Shown here: in pieces, positions 23,783-33,681 of the stretch
How the letters are laid out: the number at the start of each line of letters is the position of its first letter
How positions within the stretch are numbered: position 1 is the stretch's first letter
Assembly: GCA_014240065.1 (NCBI GenBank)
Contig: JAAZXR010000013.1
Location: forward strand, 1-64,000
Length of the DNA stretch: 64,000 bases
Reading direction: 5' to 3'
Source: Myxococcales bacterium
GTDB lineage: Bacteria > Myxococcota_A > Polyangia > Nannocystales > Nannocystaceae
Notes under the pieces: generated by a model
Seen by the model: only the letters and a program-made list of their open reading frames with translations
The model's database searches: none
What the model was told of the DNA's origin: nothing
Made by a program: the position numbers and the translations under genes

Positions 23783-26700
23783 ATGAATCGTATTGCGTTG
23801 TTGTTGTCTTCTTCTCTTTTGGTGGTGACCGGCTGTTCGGACGGCTCAAACGCGAGCATGGGCTCTGGCTCTGCGTCCGAATCGGTCAGTGCGACCGGTG
23901 ACGGCGACGGCGACGGCGACGCTGACGCTGACGCTGGAACTGAAACCGGTGGGATGGACGCGGATTCGGACTCGTCTGGGGACGGGGACGGAGATGGAGA
24001 CGGGGATGGAGACGGGGATGGAGATGGAGACGGGGATGGAGATGGTGACGGAGACGGAGACGGAGACGGGGACGGGGACGGGGACGGGGACGGGGACGGG
24101 GACGGAGACGGGGACGGGGACGGGGACGGGGACGGCGACGGAGACTCGGCAACCGGCGGCGACGGCGACGGCGACGGGGACGGAGACGGAGACTCGGCAA
24201 CCGGCGGCGATGGCGATGGCGACGGCGATGGTGATGGTGACGGGGACGGCGACGGGGACGGCGATGGCGACGGAGACGGCGACGGTGACGTCTGCGGGGA
24301 CGGGATGGTCACGGGGAGTGAGGCCTGCGACGATGGGAACACGAACACCGAGGCGTGCCCCTACGGGGAGACGAGCTGTGTGGTGTGTGGGCCGGACTGC
24401 GAGGTGGTCTCGGGGATCGCCAGCTACTGCGGCGACAACGTGATCGATGGGATCAACGGGGAGACCTGCGACGACGGGAACGCGGTCACGGAAGCGTGCG
24501 CCTACGGAACGCTGTCGTGCACCGTCTGCGACGCCAACTGCGTGGAGGTGCCAGGGGCGGTGAGCTACTGCGGCGACGGCACGGCGGACCCGGGGAACGG
24601 AGAGGCGTGCGACGACGCCGGGGAGTCCGCCGATTGCGACGGCGACTGCAGCGCTGTGGAGTGCGGCGACGGACAGATCAACGCCGCCGCCGGAGAGGCG
24701 TGCGACGACGGCGCGGCCAACGGCGATGGCGTCTCAGACTGCAGCGCGACCTGCAGCGTGAATATCTGTGGAGACGGCTACGTGGGGCCCGGTGAGACGT
24801 GCGACGCGGGCGCCAACAACGGCGACGGCACCTCCACCTGCGGACCCGATTGTGCGCTCAATACGTGTGGGGATGACTACCTCGGTCCCGGCGAAGCGTG
24901 TGACGACAACAACACCATGGGCGGGGATGGTTGCTCGGCGACCTGCGCGCTCGAGAGCTGTGGCAACGGCGTCCAAGATGTGGGGGAGGCGTGTGACGAC
25001 GGCAACGCCGACAACGACGACGGGTGCACCGCGGCGTGCCTGCCCCCGACCTGCGGAGACGGGTTCGTGCAATCGGCGACCAACGGCGAGACCTGCGACG
25101 GAGATGGCGCCGGGACCGGCGGGGCCACGGCCATCTGCGACGAGGACTGTACGGCGGTCACGTGCGGCGATGGCGTCGTCAACACCCTGGCCGGGGAGTC
25201 GTGCGATGGGAATAGCCTCGGCACAGGCGGTGAGACGGCGTCCTGCGACGCGGACTGCACCCCCGCGGTGTGTGGGGACAGCGTGACCAACCCGACCGCC
25301 GGGGAGACCTGTGATCTCGGCGTCGTCAACGGCAACGGCCTGGTGACGTGCAGCGGGGCGTGCAAGCTCAACGTCTGCGGCGACGGTTACCTGCTGACCT
25401 CCCAGGAAGCCTGCGACGACGGCGTGAACACCGGGGTCGAGGGGCTCTCCGACTGCAAACTGAATTGCTCCCTCACCACCTGCGGCGACAGCTACCAGGG
25501 GAGCTCCGAGGGCTGTGATGACGGCGGCAACGGAGACCCCGACGACGGCTGCACCGACGCGTGCGCGCTGCCCACCTGCGGGGATGGGATCGTGCAGCCC
25601 AACTCCAACGGAGAAGCATGCGATGGCGACGGCGCCGGCAATGGAGGCGAGACCGCCGCGTGCAACAGCGACTGCACCGCCGCGTCCTGTGGCGATGGGA
25701 TCGTGAACGCCTCCAACAATGAGGAGTGTGACGGGGATGGCGCGGGGAACGGGGGAGAGACGGCCAGCTGTGATCTCGATTGTACGGTGGCGACCTGCGG
25801 GGATGGGACCGTGAACGCCGCGAACAACGAGACCTGTGACGGAGACGGGGTCGGGAACGGGGGCGAGACCGCGACCTGCGACGTCGACTGTACGGCGGCG
25901 TCGTGCGGGGATGGCGTCGTGAACACCTTGAACGGCGAAGTTTGTGATGGGGACGGCGCGGGCAATGGGGGGGAGACGGCCACCTGCAACACCGATTGCG
26001 CCGAGGTCGCCTGCGGGGACGGGATCGTCAACGCGACCGCCGGGGAGGTCTGCGATGAGCTTAACGCCAACAACGACGACGGGTGCACAGCGGAGTGCAA
26101 GGCGCCCGCCTGCGGCGATGGCTACGCCCAGCCCTCCTCCAATGGAGAGGTGTGCGACGGCGGCGATATCGGCGCGGAGACCTGCGTGAGCCAGGGGTTC
26201 GGGAGCGGTGATCTCGCGTGCGCGCCAGCATGCGACGTCTACGACACCTCGGCCTGTGATTCGTGCGGCAACGGGGTCGTCGAAGAGAGCTTGGGCGAGG
26301 AGTGCGAGGACGTGGGGTGGCCACCACCACCGTGTACACAAGACTGCAAGTGTGAGGTTGGTACCACCTACTGTGCATCCGACCCTGGCGATCCAGGGAG
26401 CGAGCCTGTCTGTGCCAACACGGCCAATGATACCCAGAACTGTGGCACCTGCGGGAACGTGTGCCCGACGGGCTACTTTTGTGGGTTGTTCGCAAGTGGC
26501 GAGTGCGCCGACAATCGCACATTGAGTAGGCGTGGGGTCGTGTACGACGGCGTGGATGGAGCGGTCGGGTACCCAAGGCCCACGACGGATCCGCAGGTGG
26601 ACGTGGGGCCACGCTCCGCGCTTGGCCTCGAGCAACTGTACCCGACGGTGGCGTTCAAGGTGCGCGATCCGTATTTTGTGCCGCAGGTGGACGCGCCCAT

Positions 26701-27943
26701 GGAAATCCACGTGGCGAAGGCGTTGGACTTGGCGGGATTTCCTGTGGGGATTCCCAGCGGCGCGGACGCGGAGGCGAGCGCGGCGAGCCTGGCGTGGCGA
26801 CGGACGACGCCGACCGAGGGCCCGATGGTCGCCTACGTGGACGAGGGCAGCCCCGACATCGTCTATGTCACAGAAGCGGTCGTGCCCGACCTCGCGAGCG
26901 ACTGGGGGGCGCCGGTGGCTCGCTCATCCACCTCGGCCACAGCGACCTCCTCTGGAATTCAGGCGCCGGTCCTCGCCGACAGCACGGGCGGGCAAGCGCT
27001 CGCGTGGTTGCAGCACGACCCGCTGAGCGTGGCGGTCAAGGTGCATACGCACGTCACCTACCAGCCCTTGGTTCAAGACCAGATCCTCGATCCGGGGGTG
27101 AGCGGACCCGCCGATTTCGTGGATCTCGACGTGAACGACGTGGGTGATGGCTGGGCGCTCTGGCGGGAGTCGGACAGCGGCGTCTCCAAGGTGTACGCGC
27201 GCCACCTGACCTCGTCGGGGTGGTCCACGGAGGATTACTCTGTGCCCGTCTGCAACGACGCGGGGGTCGCCGACTCTCCGCCGGCGCTCGCGGTGCACGA
27301 CGTGGGCACGGGGGCGTTTTTCGCGTGCGAGGTGAGCGGGGATATTCATGTGGGCCGCCTCGAAGCACCCAACACGGTCCTCGACTTCGTGAACCTTGAG
27401 GGGGATGGCATCGAAGACTCCACCGAGGTCCGACTCATCGTCGAGCCGGGCACCGACAACCCGCGGGCGCTCGTGACGTGGGAGGCTTCTTCCTCCAACA
27501 CGATCCAGTACCGCTTCTACGATCCCAGCCTGGGGTGGGGTGCGGAAGGGACGCTCTACGCCGACACGCAGAACCTCATCGCCTACGAGATCGGCATGGA
27601 CAATCGTGGGGAGGTGTGGGGAATCTCGTTCGTTGACGGCACCGGGACCACAGGGGATGCCTGCGCCGTCGACGCGGACTGCGGACCGGACAGTCGCTGC
27701 ACGTCGGGCGGTGTGTGTGATGTGACCATGGGCTCCCTCGCTTCTTCCAAATACGTGTTCCTCCCCGGAGGCGGGATGGGGCAGTTCCAAGAGGACTTCT
27801 CGTCAAGGGCCGTCAATGGCATGGCCACCAAGACCGACCTGGATGTGGACGAGGACGGCAACGTGATCCTCGCGGTGGAGGAGTGGAGCTCGAGCGTTGG
27901 GGGCTCCAGGGTCGCCGTCTATGTGAACTTCACCATTTTTTAG
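23783..27943 (+). CDS. Giant surface lipoprotein: Gly-Asp spacer plus 19 cysteine-rich repeats
   Basis: 1386 residues. AAGGA lies 11 bases before the ATG. A short signal peptide ends with Val-Thr-Gly-Cys18, a lipobox. Residues about 39-169 form an acidic Gly-Asp spacer. Then come 19 tandem units starting CGDG/CGDx and continuing with a CDDG or CDGD block, as in the Myxococcus cysteine-rich repeat (DUF4215). Two CGxC-type units ([16 protein letters not shown]) precede a ~430-residue C-terminal domain of repeated beta strands that may be a propeller ([39 protein letters not shown]). Such proteins are exported and disulphide-rich. A cell-surface role is inferred. It is the first gene of the (GD)n lipoprotein island. 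Confidence 0.88.
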   Translation: MNRIALLLSSSLLVVTGCSDGSNASMGSGSASESVSATGDGDGDGDADADAGTETGGMDADSDSSGDGDGDGDGDGDGDGDGDGDGDGDGDGDGDGDGDGDGDGDGDGDGDGDGDGDGDGDSATGGDGDGDGDGDGDSATGGDGDGDGDGDGDGDGDGDGDGDGDGDGDVCGDGMVTGSEACDDGNTNTEACPYGETSCVVCGPDCEVVSGIASYCGDNVIDGINGETCDDGNAVTEACAYGTLSCTVCDANCVEVPGAVSYCGDGTADPGNGEACDDAGESADCDGDCSAVECGDGQINAAAGEACDDGAANGDGVSDCSATCSVNICGDGYVGPGETCDAGANNGDGTSTCGPDCALNTCGDDYLGPGEACDDNNTMGGDGCSATCALESCGNGVQDVGEACDDGNADNDDGCTAACLPPTCGDGFVQSATNGETCDGDGAGTGGATAICDEDCTAVTCGDGVVNTLAGESCDGNSLGTGGETASCDADCTPAVCGDSVTNPTAGETCDLGVVNGNGLVTCSGACKLNVCGDGYLLTSQEACDDGVNTGVEGLSDCKLNCSLTTCGDSYQGSSEGCDDGGNGDPDDGCTDACALPTCGDGIVQPNSNGEACDGDGAGNGGETAACNSDCTAASCGDGIVNASNNEECDGDGAGNGGETASCDLDCTVATCGDGTVNAANNETCDGDGVGNGGETATCDVDCTAASCGDGVVNTLNGEVCDGDGAGNGGETATCNTDCAEVACGDGIVNATAGEVCDELNANNDDGCTAECKAPACGDGYAQPSSNGEVCDGGDIGAETCVSQGFGSGDLACAPACDVYDTSACDSCGNGVVEESLGEECEDVGWPPPPCTQDCKCEVGTTYCASDPGDPGSEPVCANTANDTQNCGTCGNVCPTGYFCGLFASGECADNRTLSRRGVVYDGVDGAVGYPRPTTDPQVDVGPRSALGLEQLYPTVAFKVRDPYFVPQVDAPMEIHVAKALDLAGFPVGIPSGADAEASAASLAWRRTTPTEGPMVAYVDEGSPDIVYVTEAVVPDLASDWGAPVARSSTSATATSSGIQAPVLADSTGGQALAWLQHDPLSVAVKVHTHVTYQPLVQDQILDPGVSGPADFVDLDVNDVGDGWALWRESDSGVSKVYARHLTSSGWSTEDYSVPVCNDAGVADSPPALAVHDVGTGAFFACEVSGDIHVGRLEAPNTVLDFVNLEGDGIEDSTEVRLIVEPGTDNPRALVTWEASSSNTIQYRFYDPSLGWGAEGTLYADTQNLIAYEIGMDNRGEVWGISFVDGTGTTGDACAVDADCGPDSRCTSGGVCDVTMGSLASSKYVFLPGGGMGQFQEDFSSRAVNGMATKTDLDVDEDGNVILAVEEWSSSVGGSRVAVYVNFTIF
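23897..24289 (+). repeat. Hexanucleotide array coding for the Gly-Asp spacer
   Basis: About 390 bp of imperfect GGGGAC/GGNGAY repeats coding for Gly-Asp dipeptides, interrupted twice by Asp-Ser-Ala-Thr-Gly-Gly. The unit is six bases, so slipped-strand gain or loss keeps the reading frame and changes only spacer length. Similar shorter arrays occur at 31488-31571, 33901-34053 and 36088-36195. Confidence 0.92.
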
Positions 27944-27992
27944 TGCGCGCCGGGAGACGGGGCCCGCGAGGGGGGAGGCGCCGTGACCGTGT

Positions 27993-30215
27993 TCAGTTGT
28001 CCGAACGCGCCGCGTCGTGGGAGGCCGACGCGGTCGCCGCGGGGGACACCGCGCTGGGCTGCCGCGGGGTCTCCGGTCGCCCTCCTGATCGCTCGCTCTG
28101 AGCACGCTCGAGCTCGGCGACGATCGTGTCGATCGCGTAGGGCTTGTAGACCACACCAAAGAGCCCGTCGTCGAGCATTTGACGGAGCTGCTCATCCTCG
28201 GCGTAGCCGGTGGTGACGAGGACCGAGGGTGGGTTTGGGAGCTCTTGGATCGCGTAGAATGTGTCTCTCCCGCTCATGATGGGCATGAGCATGTCGAGCA
28301 CGACGACGTCGAAGGAGGTCTCGGCGAGGCGCGCCAAGGCCTCTGCGCCGTTGTCACAAGACTCGACGTCGTACGCTCGGCCCGACAGGGCGAGGTGCAG
28401 CGACTTTCGTACCGCGGCTTCATCATCGATCACCATCACGCGGGCGTTCGGATGGGCTTCACTCAGCCGGGGATTCGCCGGCGCGACGGGGGGGGGCGAG
28501 CGCGGAGGGTCGAACGCTTCGGTGTGTAGCGGGATAAATATAGAGAACAGCGCGCCGTGTCCAGGGCGGCTCTCCACGGTGATTCCGCCACCCGCGGCCC
28601 GCAACGACTGGTAGGAGGTCGCGAGCCCGAGCCCGGTCCCTTCGCCGCGAGTCTTCGTGGTGAAGAAGGGCTCGAAGATTTTGTCTTGGAGCTCAAGTGG
28701 GATTCCCTCCCCCGTGTCCTTGACCTCAATGAGCGCGTACTCCCCTGGCTCTGGGGAGCCACGTATACCCTGAGCAAACTCTGCATCGACGGTCTTGGTG
28801 TCGGTTCGAAAGGTGATGTGACCTCCATTGGGCATCGCTTGAGCGGCGTTGAGCGCGAGGTTTAAGAACGTGCCTTGCAAGAGGGTCTCGTCCATCCGGA
28901 CGGCGAGCTCGCGTGCGGGGGATTCGAGCGAGATATCGACGCCCCGATCGAGGGTTTTTTGCAGGAGTCCGATCGTCTCACGGATGCGCTGCGTGACTTC
29001 GATGACTTCGGGCTCTGGGGTCGCCCTCGCCCCATGGGCGAGGAGCCTGCGGGTGAGCAGGCCGGCGCGTTCCGAGGAGTCGATGATGAGCTCCAAGAGT
29101 TCGGTCTGTTCGCTCGAGGCGTCCTCGGCCAGGACCTCTGCGGAGGAACGGATTCCGGTGAGGATGTTGTTAAAGTCGTGGGCGATCCCGCTGGCGAGCT
29201 GGCCGATAGCTTCCATCTTCTGGAACTGCGACCAATGCTCGCGTTGGCGCATGTCCTCGGTGATGTCGCGCACGAGGACCGCGAGTCCGGTGCTCTGCAC
29301 CGCGAGCGTCGGAGCCACCGACGCCGCGGTGATCTCGAAAAATCGAATATCGTCCTCGGCCGGAGCGATGCGAACCACCACCCGCTGTGGACCGTCCTTC
29401 GCGGTGAAGCGTGTCAGCGTGTCTCGGACGCTCTGGACCATCTCACCTCGAACGAGGGTGGGGAACTCCAAAAGTTCGTGCCATGGCGCGCCATGAAATA
29501 CGGGGACGCTCGCGGGGGCGGCGTCCTCCACGCTCACGATGTTCAGGTCTTCGTCCAGCAAAATGACGGTGTCGTCGATGGCGGCGAAGACGGATTCGAG
29601 GATGAGGGAGGTCTTTTTTGTCTGGTACAGCGCGCCGCGCAAGAGCGTGCGGACGGTCGCGAGGGTAAAGCCGATGGTGACCGCGAGGGTCGTGAGGACG
29701 CCCGTGTACCAGCGGCCGTCGGGGAGCGGCTTGGGAGCGATGACACCGGCCTCCATGAGCTGCGTGGTGATCAACCCAAGAGTAAAAAACGCGACGACAT
29801 AGGCAGCGATGGCGCGGTTCGACACGAACCAGGCGCCCATGGCCAACAGCGCCAACATCGCGACGTAGGCCGGTTCAAAGAGACCGCCGGTGAACAAAAC
29901 CCCGCCGACGGTGATGAGCAAGATTGACGACAGCGCCCACGCGAGTCCTCTCAGGTTCTTGTTGCGGCGGCGATAGATCCAGGGGACGATGGCGCCGAGG
30001 CCGGTGGCGACGGCCACGGCGAGTCGCTCAGGGTACAGGGTGGGGATGCTCGACAAGATCCCCACCGTCAGCGCGACGAAGACCATGCACGGGATGAAGA
30101 CCCGCAACAGCGCGCGCGCGATATATCTGCGAATTTCTTCCCAGCCCTGGTCCCCAACTCCAGCCTCACCAGCTGACACGGCGCGATCCTTAAGTGATGT
30201 CCACGGGGATTTCAT
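27993..30215 (-). CDS. Hybrid sensor histidine kinase with C-terminal receiver
   Basis: 740 residues. The N-terminus has about five or six membrane helices (residues ~38-190) with no large periplasmic domain. A PAS-like region follows (~205-320, VFAAIDDTVILLDEDLNIVSVE ... LVRDITE). HisKA is at ~333-395 with the phospho-accepting His346 in ASGIAHDFNNILTG. HATPase has NLALNAAQAM, KDTGEGIP, FEPFFTTK and GEGTGLGLAT. A receiver domain (~592-705) has VIDDE, the phosphoacceptor Asp641 in VVVLDMLMP and Lys691. This is a NtrB-like family hybrid kinase that would pass phosphate to its own receiver or onward. Its ligand and output gene are unknown. It ends 50 bases from the convergent cysteine-rich gene, and its divergent upstream region holds a perfect inverted repeat. 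Confidence 0.93.
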   Translation of the reverse strand: MKSPWTSLKDRAVSAGEAGVGDQGWEEIRRYIARALLRVFIPCMVFVALTVGILSSIPTLYPERLAVAVATGLGAIVPWIYRRRNKNLRGLAWALSSILLITVGGVLFTGGLFEPAYVAMLALLAMGAWFVSNRAIAAYVVAFFTLGLITTQLMEAGVIAPKPLPDGRWYTGVLTTLAVTIGFTLATVRTLLRGALYQTKKTSLILESVFAAIDDTVILLDEDLNIVSVEDAAPASVPVFHGAPWHELLEFPTLVRGEMVQSVRDTLTRFTAKDGPQRVVVRIAPAEDDIRFFEITAASVAPTLAVQSTGLAVLVRDITEDMRQREHWSQFQKMEAIGQLASGIAHDFNNILTGIRSSAEVLAEDASSEQTELLELIIDSSERAGLLTRRLLAHGARATPEPEVIEVTQRIRETIGLLQKTLDRGVDISLESPARELAVRMDETLLQGTFLNLALNAAQAMPNGGHITFRTDTKTVDAEFAQGIRGSPEPGEYALIEVKDTGEGIPLELQDKIFEPFFTTKTRGEGTGLGLATSYQSLRAAGGGITVESRPGHGALFSIFIPLHTEAFDPPRSPPPVAPANPRLSEAHPNARVMVIDDEAAVRKSLHLALSGRAYDVESCDNGAEALARLAETSFDVVVLDMLMPIMSGRDTFYAIQELPNPPSVLVTTGYAEDEQLRQMLDDGLFGVVYKPYAIDTIVAELERAQSERSGGRPETPRQPSAVSPAATASASHDAARSDN

Positions 30216-30343
30216 GGGGTTGCGTGGAGGGCTTTGGCGCGGCGTGGCGTGATGAGGTCACGAACCCGAGGAATGCGCGTTGCGGCGGTCTTGGAGCGGG
30301 CGCGGAGCGAGTGTTCGCGTAGGCGTCCGAACAGACCATAGCT

Positions 30344-30377
30344 GGCGACGATTCGAGAAGATACGCGAATCGTCGCC
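30344..30377. promoter_or_regulatory. Perfect 12-bp inverted repeat in divergent promoter region
   Basis: GGCGACGATTCG and its exact complement CGAATCGTCGCC are separated by ten bases (AGAAGATACG). They lie between the divergent starts of the histidine kinase (30215) and the methyltransferase (30478). It could be an operator for a dimeric regulator or an RNA hairpin in the methyltransferase leader; the sequence alone does not decide. The gap to the next start is 100 bases. Confidence 0.6.
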
Positions 30378-30477
30378 GAGAGTGGATCGTTCACTTTTCC
30401 ACTTCGTCCTTAAGGGGCGGACCCTCTCGCCAGCGAGGGATGATGGTTCCAGTCGACTCACGTACCCTGGGGGGGAG

Positions 30478-31305
30478 GTGACTCCTCCGGACATAAATTT
30501 CCGCGGGCAACGCGCCGACGCGACCACGCGGTTTTCGAGTCGCGTCCGGGCATATCAATCCACGCGACCTGCGTATCCGTCGCCGCTCCTCGATTGGATT
30601 CACGCGAACTTTGGGTTGTGCCGTGGGCAGGTCGTCGCTGATGTGGGGGCTGGGACGGGGATCTTCACCCTGCAACTGTTGGGGTTCGAGGCCAGCGTGG
30701 TCGCCGTCGAACCGAACGCGCCCATGCGCGGGGCGCTTGAGGCTCGCACGGCGGTCGAGCAGCGAGGAGGAACGCTGCGTGTGTGCGACGGCGCGGCGGA
30801 GGGCACAGGGCTCATGGACGCCTCGGTGGACGGGGTCGTGGCGGCGCAGGCGTTTCACTGGTTCGACCCCGTGGCCTTCGCGGCGGAGTGCCGCCGGATT
30901 CTCCGACCGGGTGGCTGGGCGGCGATGGTATGGAACAACCGCCGGAGCACCGGCACGCCGTTCGCGCGGGCGTACGAGGGGTTCATCAAGCGGTGGGAGG
31001 TGGACTACGCGCGGGTTGGTGCGTCCTACGCCAACCTCGACGATCTCGGACGTTTGTTCGAGAGCGTGCCTGAGCCCCAGCGCTTCGAGCACGCCCAGAC
31101 GCTCGATCGCGGGGGCTTGCTCGGACGTCTGCAGTCATCGTCGTATATGCCAGGCGCGACCCACCCCGATTTTGGGTCGATGTGTGACGCTGCCGGCCAG
31201 CGGTTTGAGGCGCATGCGCAGTCCGGCCGAGTCGAGTGGGCCTACGTGACCGTGGTGTTCGGGGCTCGTCTCCCCGCTGGGGTGAGCACATCCGGAGACA
31301 GATGA
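30478..31305 (+). CDS. Class I SAM-dependent methyltransferase
   Basis: From the GTG at 30478 the product has 275 residues; the frame is open back to 30280 but that part carries the inverted repeat and looks non-coding. RFSSRVRAYQSTRPAYPSPLLDWI is the conserved N-terminal helix of the UbiE/trans-aconitate methyltransferase-like group. Motif I is VVADVGAGTGIFTLQL, an acidic residue ends beta2 (VVAVEPNAPM), and FHWFDPVAFAAECRRILRPGGWAAMVWNN are motifs III-IV. The substrate is unknown. A run of G and GAGG immediately precedes the GTG, with no proper spacing, so a downstream start cannot be excluded. Confidence 0.85.
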   Translation: MTPPDINFRGQRADATTRFSSRVRAYQSTRPAYPSPLLDWIHANFGLCRGQVVADVGAGTGIFTLQLLGFEASVVAVEPNAPMRGALEARTAVEQRGGTLRVCDGAAEGTGLMDASVDGVVAAQAFHWFDPVAFAAECRRILRPGGWAAMVWNNRRSTGTPFARAYEGFIKRWEVDYARVGASYANLDDLGRLFESVPEPQRFEHAQTLDRGGLLGRLQSSSYMPGATHPDFGSMCDAAGQRFEAHAQSGRVEWAYVTVVFGARLPAGVSTSGDR

Positions 31306-31370
31306 GACCTCAGGCTCCACCCGGCCCGGACGGCTTGACCGGCTTTTCCTGTCTCCGTTAGGGTGGCGCG

Positions 31371-32645
31371 GTGCAACGCGTGACTCAGTTTTGTTCGACG
31401 CTCCTGCTCCTCCTCGCGCTCGTGGGGTGCGGTGACGACGATGCCGATGACTCCGGTTCCAGCGACAGCGGGAGCGATGAAACCGCGGGAGACGGGGATG
31501 GAGACGGGGACGGGGACGGGGATGGCGACGGGGACGGAGACGGGGACGGGGACGGCGACGGGGACGGCGACGCGGCCTGCCCGCCGACGGTGGGCCCGGA
31601 CAACGCGGACCTCGACGCCGCCTTCGAGTCCTTGCTGGCCACGAATCACCACGCGGGCATGGCCGCCTGCACGATCAAAGGGGGCGAGGTGACCTGGTGC
31701 CGCGGCTACGGCATGGGCAATATTGAGGTGGGGCTCGAGGTGACCGCGCAGACCCCGTTCATGTTGGCGTCGATCTCCAAGCTGTTCACGGCGACGGCGC
31801 TGATGCAGCTGTGGGAGGCGGAGGCCTTCGCCCTTGATGACGCGGTGGAGGATGCGGTGGATTTTCCCGCGTCGCACCCGAGCTTCGCTACGCCGTTCTC
31901 CTATCGCATGCTGTTGGCGCACGCCTCGTCCATCGTGGATTCGGGCCAGCTCAACAACTGGTACCAGTATGGAAATATGGACCCGTCCATCTCCTTGTAC
32001 GACGCGGTGTCGGGCTATTTGGACCCGGACGGCGCGTACTACGGTGCCAATAACTTCAGCAACGCCGAGCCGGGAACTAGCTACAGCTACTCCAACGTCG
32101 GCTACGCCTTCGTGGGGTTGCTCGCCCAGATCCTCGGCGGGCAAGACTTCGCGGATCTGACCCACGCGACGATTTTTGAACCGTTGGACATGGCGCACAC
32201 GGCGTGGAGGCTCGCAGACTTCGATCTCGACACCCTCGCCATGCCGTATCGCTACGAGAACGACACCTACACACCGCTGGATCACTACACCTTCGCCGAC
32301 TATCCCAACGGGGCGCTGCGCTCCTCCGCGTGCGACGTCGCCCGCTTCCTCGCGTCGCAGGCGGCGGGCGGGGCCCCGGTGCTAGAGAGCGAGACGCTCG
32401 CGTTGATGCAGACGCCAACGTACCCGAGTTTGGACGGGACCCAGGGACTTGGCTGGTACGAGGAGAACATTGGGCCGGGGATGTGGCTTGGTCACTCGGG
32501 GGGAGAGCAGGGGGTGTTCACCGACGCCTTCTATCGCACCTCGGACGGCGTCGGCTTCGTGCTGTTGACCAACAGCAATGGAGACGACGACTACGCCATC
32601 TTCGACGTCGAAGATCAGTTGATCGCGTGGGGCGAGAGCCTCTAG
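31371..32645 (+). CDS. Serine hydrolase lipoprotein (class C beta-lactamase-like) with Gly-Asp spacer
   Basis: 424 residues from a GTG. The lipobox is Leu-Val-Gly-Cys20. Residues ~40-67 are a pure Gly-Asp spacer. The hydrolase domain has all three elements of penicillin-binding-protein-like enzymes: Ser134-Ile-Ser-Lys137 (S-x-x-K), Tyr240-Ser-Asn242 (Y-x-N), and His375-Ser-Gly377 (H-x-G). The ALGNG-like HTSGxxD loop is replaced by LLAHASSIVDSG. Members are esterases, D-aminopeptidases or carboxypeptidases; the substrate cannot be told. It is likely tethered to a membrane by lipid, with the spacer holding the enzyme away from it. Upstream TTGACC is a possible -35 but no good -10 follows. Confidence 0.9.
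   Translation: MQRVTQFCSTLLLLLALVGCGDDDADDSGSSDSGSDETAGDGDGDGDGDGDGDGDGDGDGDGDGDGDAACPPTVGPDNADLDAAFESLLATNHHAGMAACTIKGGEVTWCRGYGMGNIEVGLEVTAQTPFMLASISKLFTATALMQLWEAEAFALDDAVEDAVDFPASHPSFATPFSYRMLLAHASSIVDSGQLNNWYQYGNMDPSISLYDAVSGYLDPDGAYYGANNFSNAEPGTSYSYSNVGYAFVGLLAQILGGQDFADLTHATIFEPLDMAHTAWRLADFDLDTLAMPYRYENDTYTPLDHYTFADYPNGALRSSACDVARFLASQAAGGAPVLESETLALMQTPTYPSLDGTQGLGWYEENIGPGMWLGHSGGEQGVFTDAFYRTSDGVGFVLLTNSNGDDDYAIFDVEDQLIAWGESL
31488..31571 (+). repeat. Hexanucleotide Gly-Asp array in the serine hydrolase gene
   Basis: Fourteen consecutive six-base GGNGAY units without interruption encode the Gly-Asp spacer just after the lipid-anchored N-terminus. Confidence 0.92.
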
Positions 32646-32743
32646 CGAGCTTCAGCGGTCGAGGACCGCGGTCCTTGCACTAGCGGAAGGCCGCGGCGCG
32701 TTGGCCGTGCAATCCGCGCTCAAAGTCGGATATGCTCTGAGCG

Positions 32744-33679
32744 ATGAGGCGTCGCTCCATTCCACACCGGCCGAGCTCCGCGCGGAGCCGAGGCCTCGGC
32801 TCCTGCCTCGGCGTGGTCATGGCGGTGGGGGCGTGCGCGCTGACGCCAGCGTCTGCAAAGGCAGGGGTCTCAGCGGCGGCGGCGTGGTCGGCGGCAGACC
32901 CGGGGCCGGCGGAGCAGGGGCGCAAGATGTTCATCGAGGGCGTGAACCTGTACGAGACCTCCGACTACCAAGGGGCCATCGACAAGTTCACCCAGGCCTA
33001 TGGATTCTCTCGGCAAATCGAGGGAGAGGAGCGCCGCGGGAAGGCCTTGCACGCGCTGCAGTTCAATCTCGCGCGCGCGCACTTGAAGATGCATGAGATC
33101 GATGAAGACGCGCAGCACATTCGCACGGCCATCGACCTGCTTGGAAAATACCTGGACCGCGGCGATGAGTACGGGGTGGATCGAGACGCAGAGCTGTTGT
33201 TGCAGCAGGCCGAAGCGGCGCTCGAAGCCGTGAATGAGGGGGGAGCGTCGGCGACGCCAGAACCCGCGTCCGAAGAGGAGCAGACCCCCCAGGATCCGTC
33301 CGAGCAAGGCAGCGGGGCGGATCGGGCGGACACGCCCAGCGCCAAGAAACTTCGGGTGGGGGGATACGTCTTTGTGGGGTTGGCGGCGGCGAGCTTGGGG
33401 GTCATGGGCGGGGGGATGGCGATGGCCAAGAAAGCCGACGGTGACTTTGACACTGCGGGGACGAGCGGTCCTTTCGAAGATGCTCAACGTCGCGGGAAGC
33501 TGGGCAACGCCTTGACGATCAGCGGCGCGGTGATGGCAGGTGTGTTCGCGGTGACCGGTGTGACAGTGTTGGTGGTGGCAGCGAAGGCGCGCGGCCGGGC
33601 TGGCCGCACGGCGCGAGTCAAGATCGCGCCGATGGCGGGCCGCGCGGGCGCGGGTCTGATGCTCGGAGGGCGGTTCTAG
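32744..33679 (+). CDS. Exported TPR-like protein with two C-terminal membrane segments
   Basis: 311 residues. The N-terminus is Arg-rich then hydrophobic (GLGSCLGVVMAVGACALTPASAKA), a signal peptide. Residues ~55-150 form tetratricopeptide-like helices (GRKMFIEGVNLYETSDYQGAIDKFTQAY; ALQFNLARAHLKMHE). A Pro/Glu-rich linker (~158-205) leads to two hydrophobic stretches, YVFVGLAAASLGVMGGGMAMA and LTISGAVMAGVFAVTGVTVLVVAA, with a basic C-terminus. This TPR-plus-two-helix arrangement is common in myxobacterial genomes; function is unknown. It ends two bases before the FG-GAP lipoprotein gene, so the two are probably co-transcribed. Confidence 0.8.
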   Translation: MRRRSIPHRPSSARSRGLGSCLGVVMAVGACALTPASAKAGVSAAAAWSAADPGPAEQGRKMFIEGVNLYETSDYQGAIDKFTQAYGFSRQIEGEERRGKALHALQFNLARAHLKMHEIDEDAQHIRTAIDLLGKYLDRGDEYGVDRDAELLLQQAEAALEAVNEGGASATPEPASEEEQTPQDPSEQGSGADRADTPSAKKLRVGGYVFVGLAAASLGVMGGGMAMAKKADGDFDTAGTSGPFEDAQRRGKLGNALTISGAVMAGVFAVTGVTVLVVAAKARGRAGRTARVKIAPMAGRAGAGLMLGGRF

Positions 33680-33681
33680 CG

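Noticed and set aside
23897-24289. CRISPR-like array
   Set aside because: Units are contiguous six-base repeats in frame within a coding region, with no spacers or cas genes.
23767-24348. Ser-Pro repeat frame on the minus strand
   Set aside because: It is antisense to the Gly-Asp spacer; the hexamer repeat is open in several frames on both strands.
24734-26710. 658-residue minus-strand frame
   Set aside because: Antisense to the 19 cysteine-rich repeats, whose domain motifs are in the plus frame.
31330-31371. Sigma-70 promoter before the serine hydrolase
   Set aside because: TTGACC is a good -35 but the -10 at the right distance is poor; not claimed.
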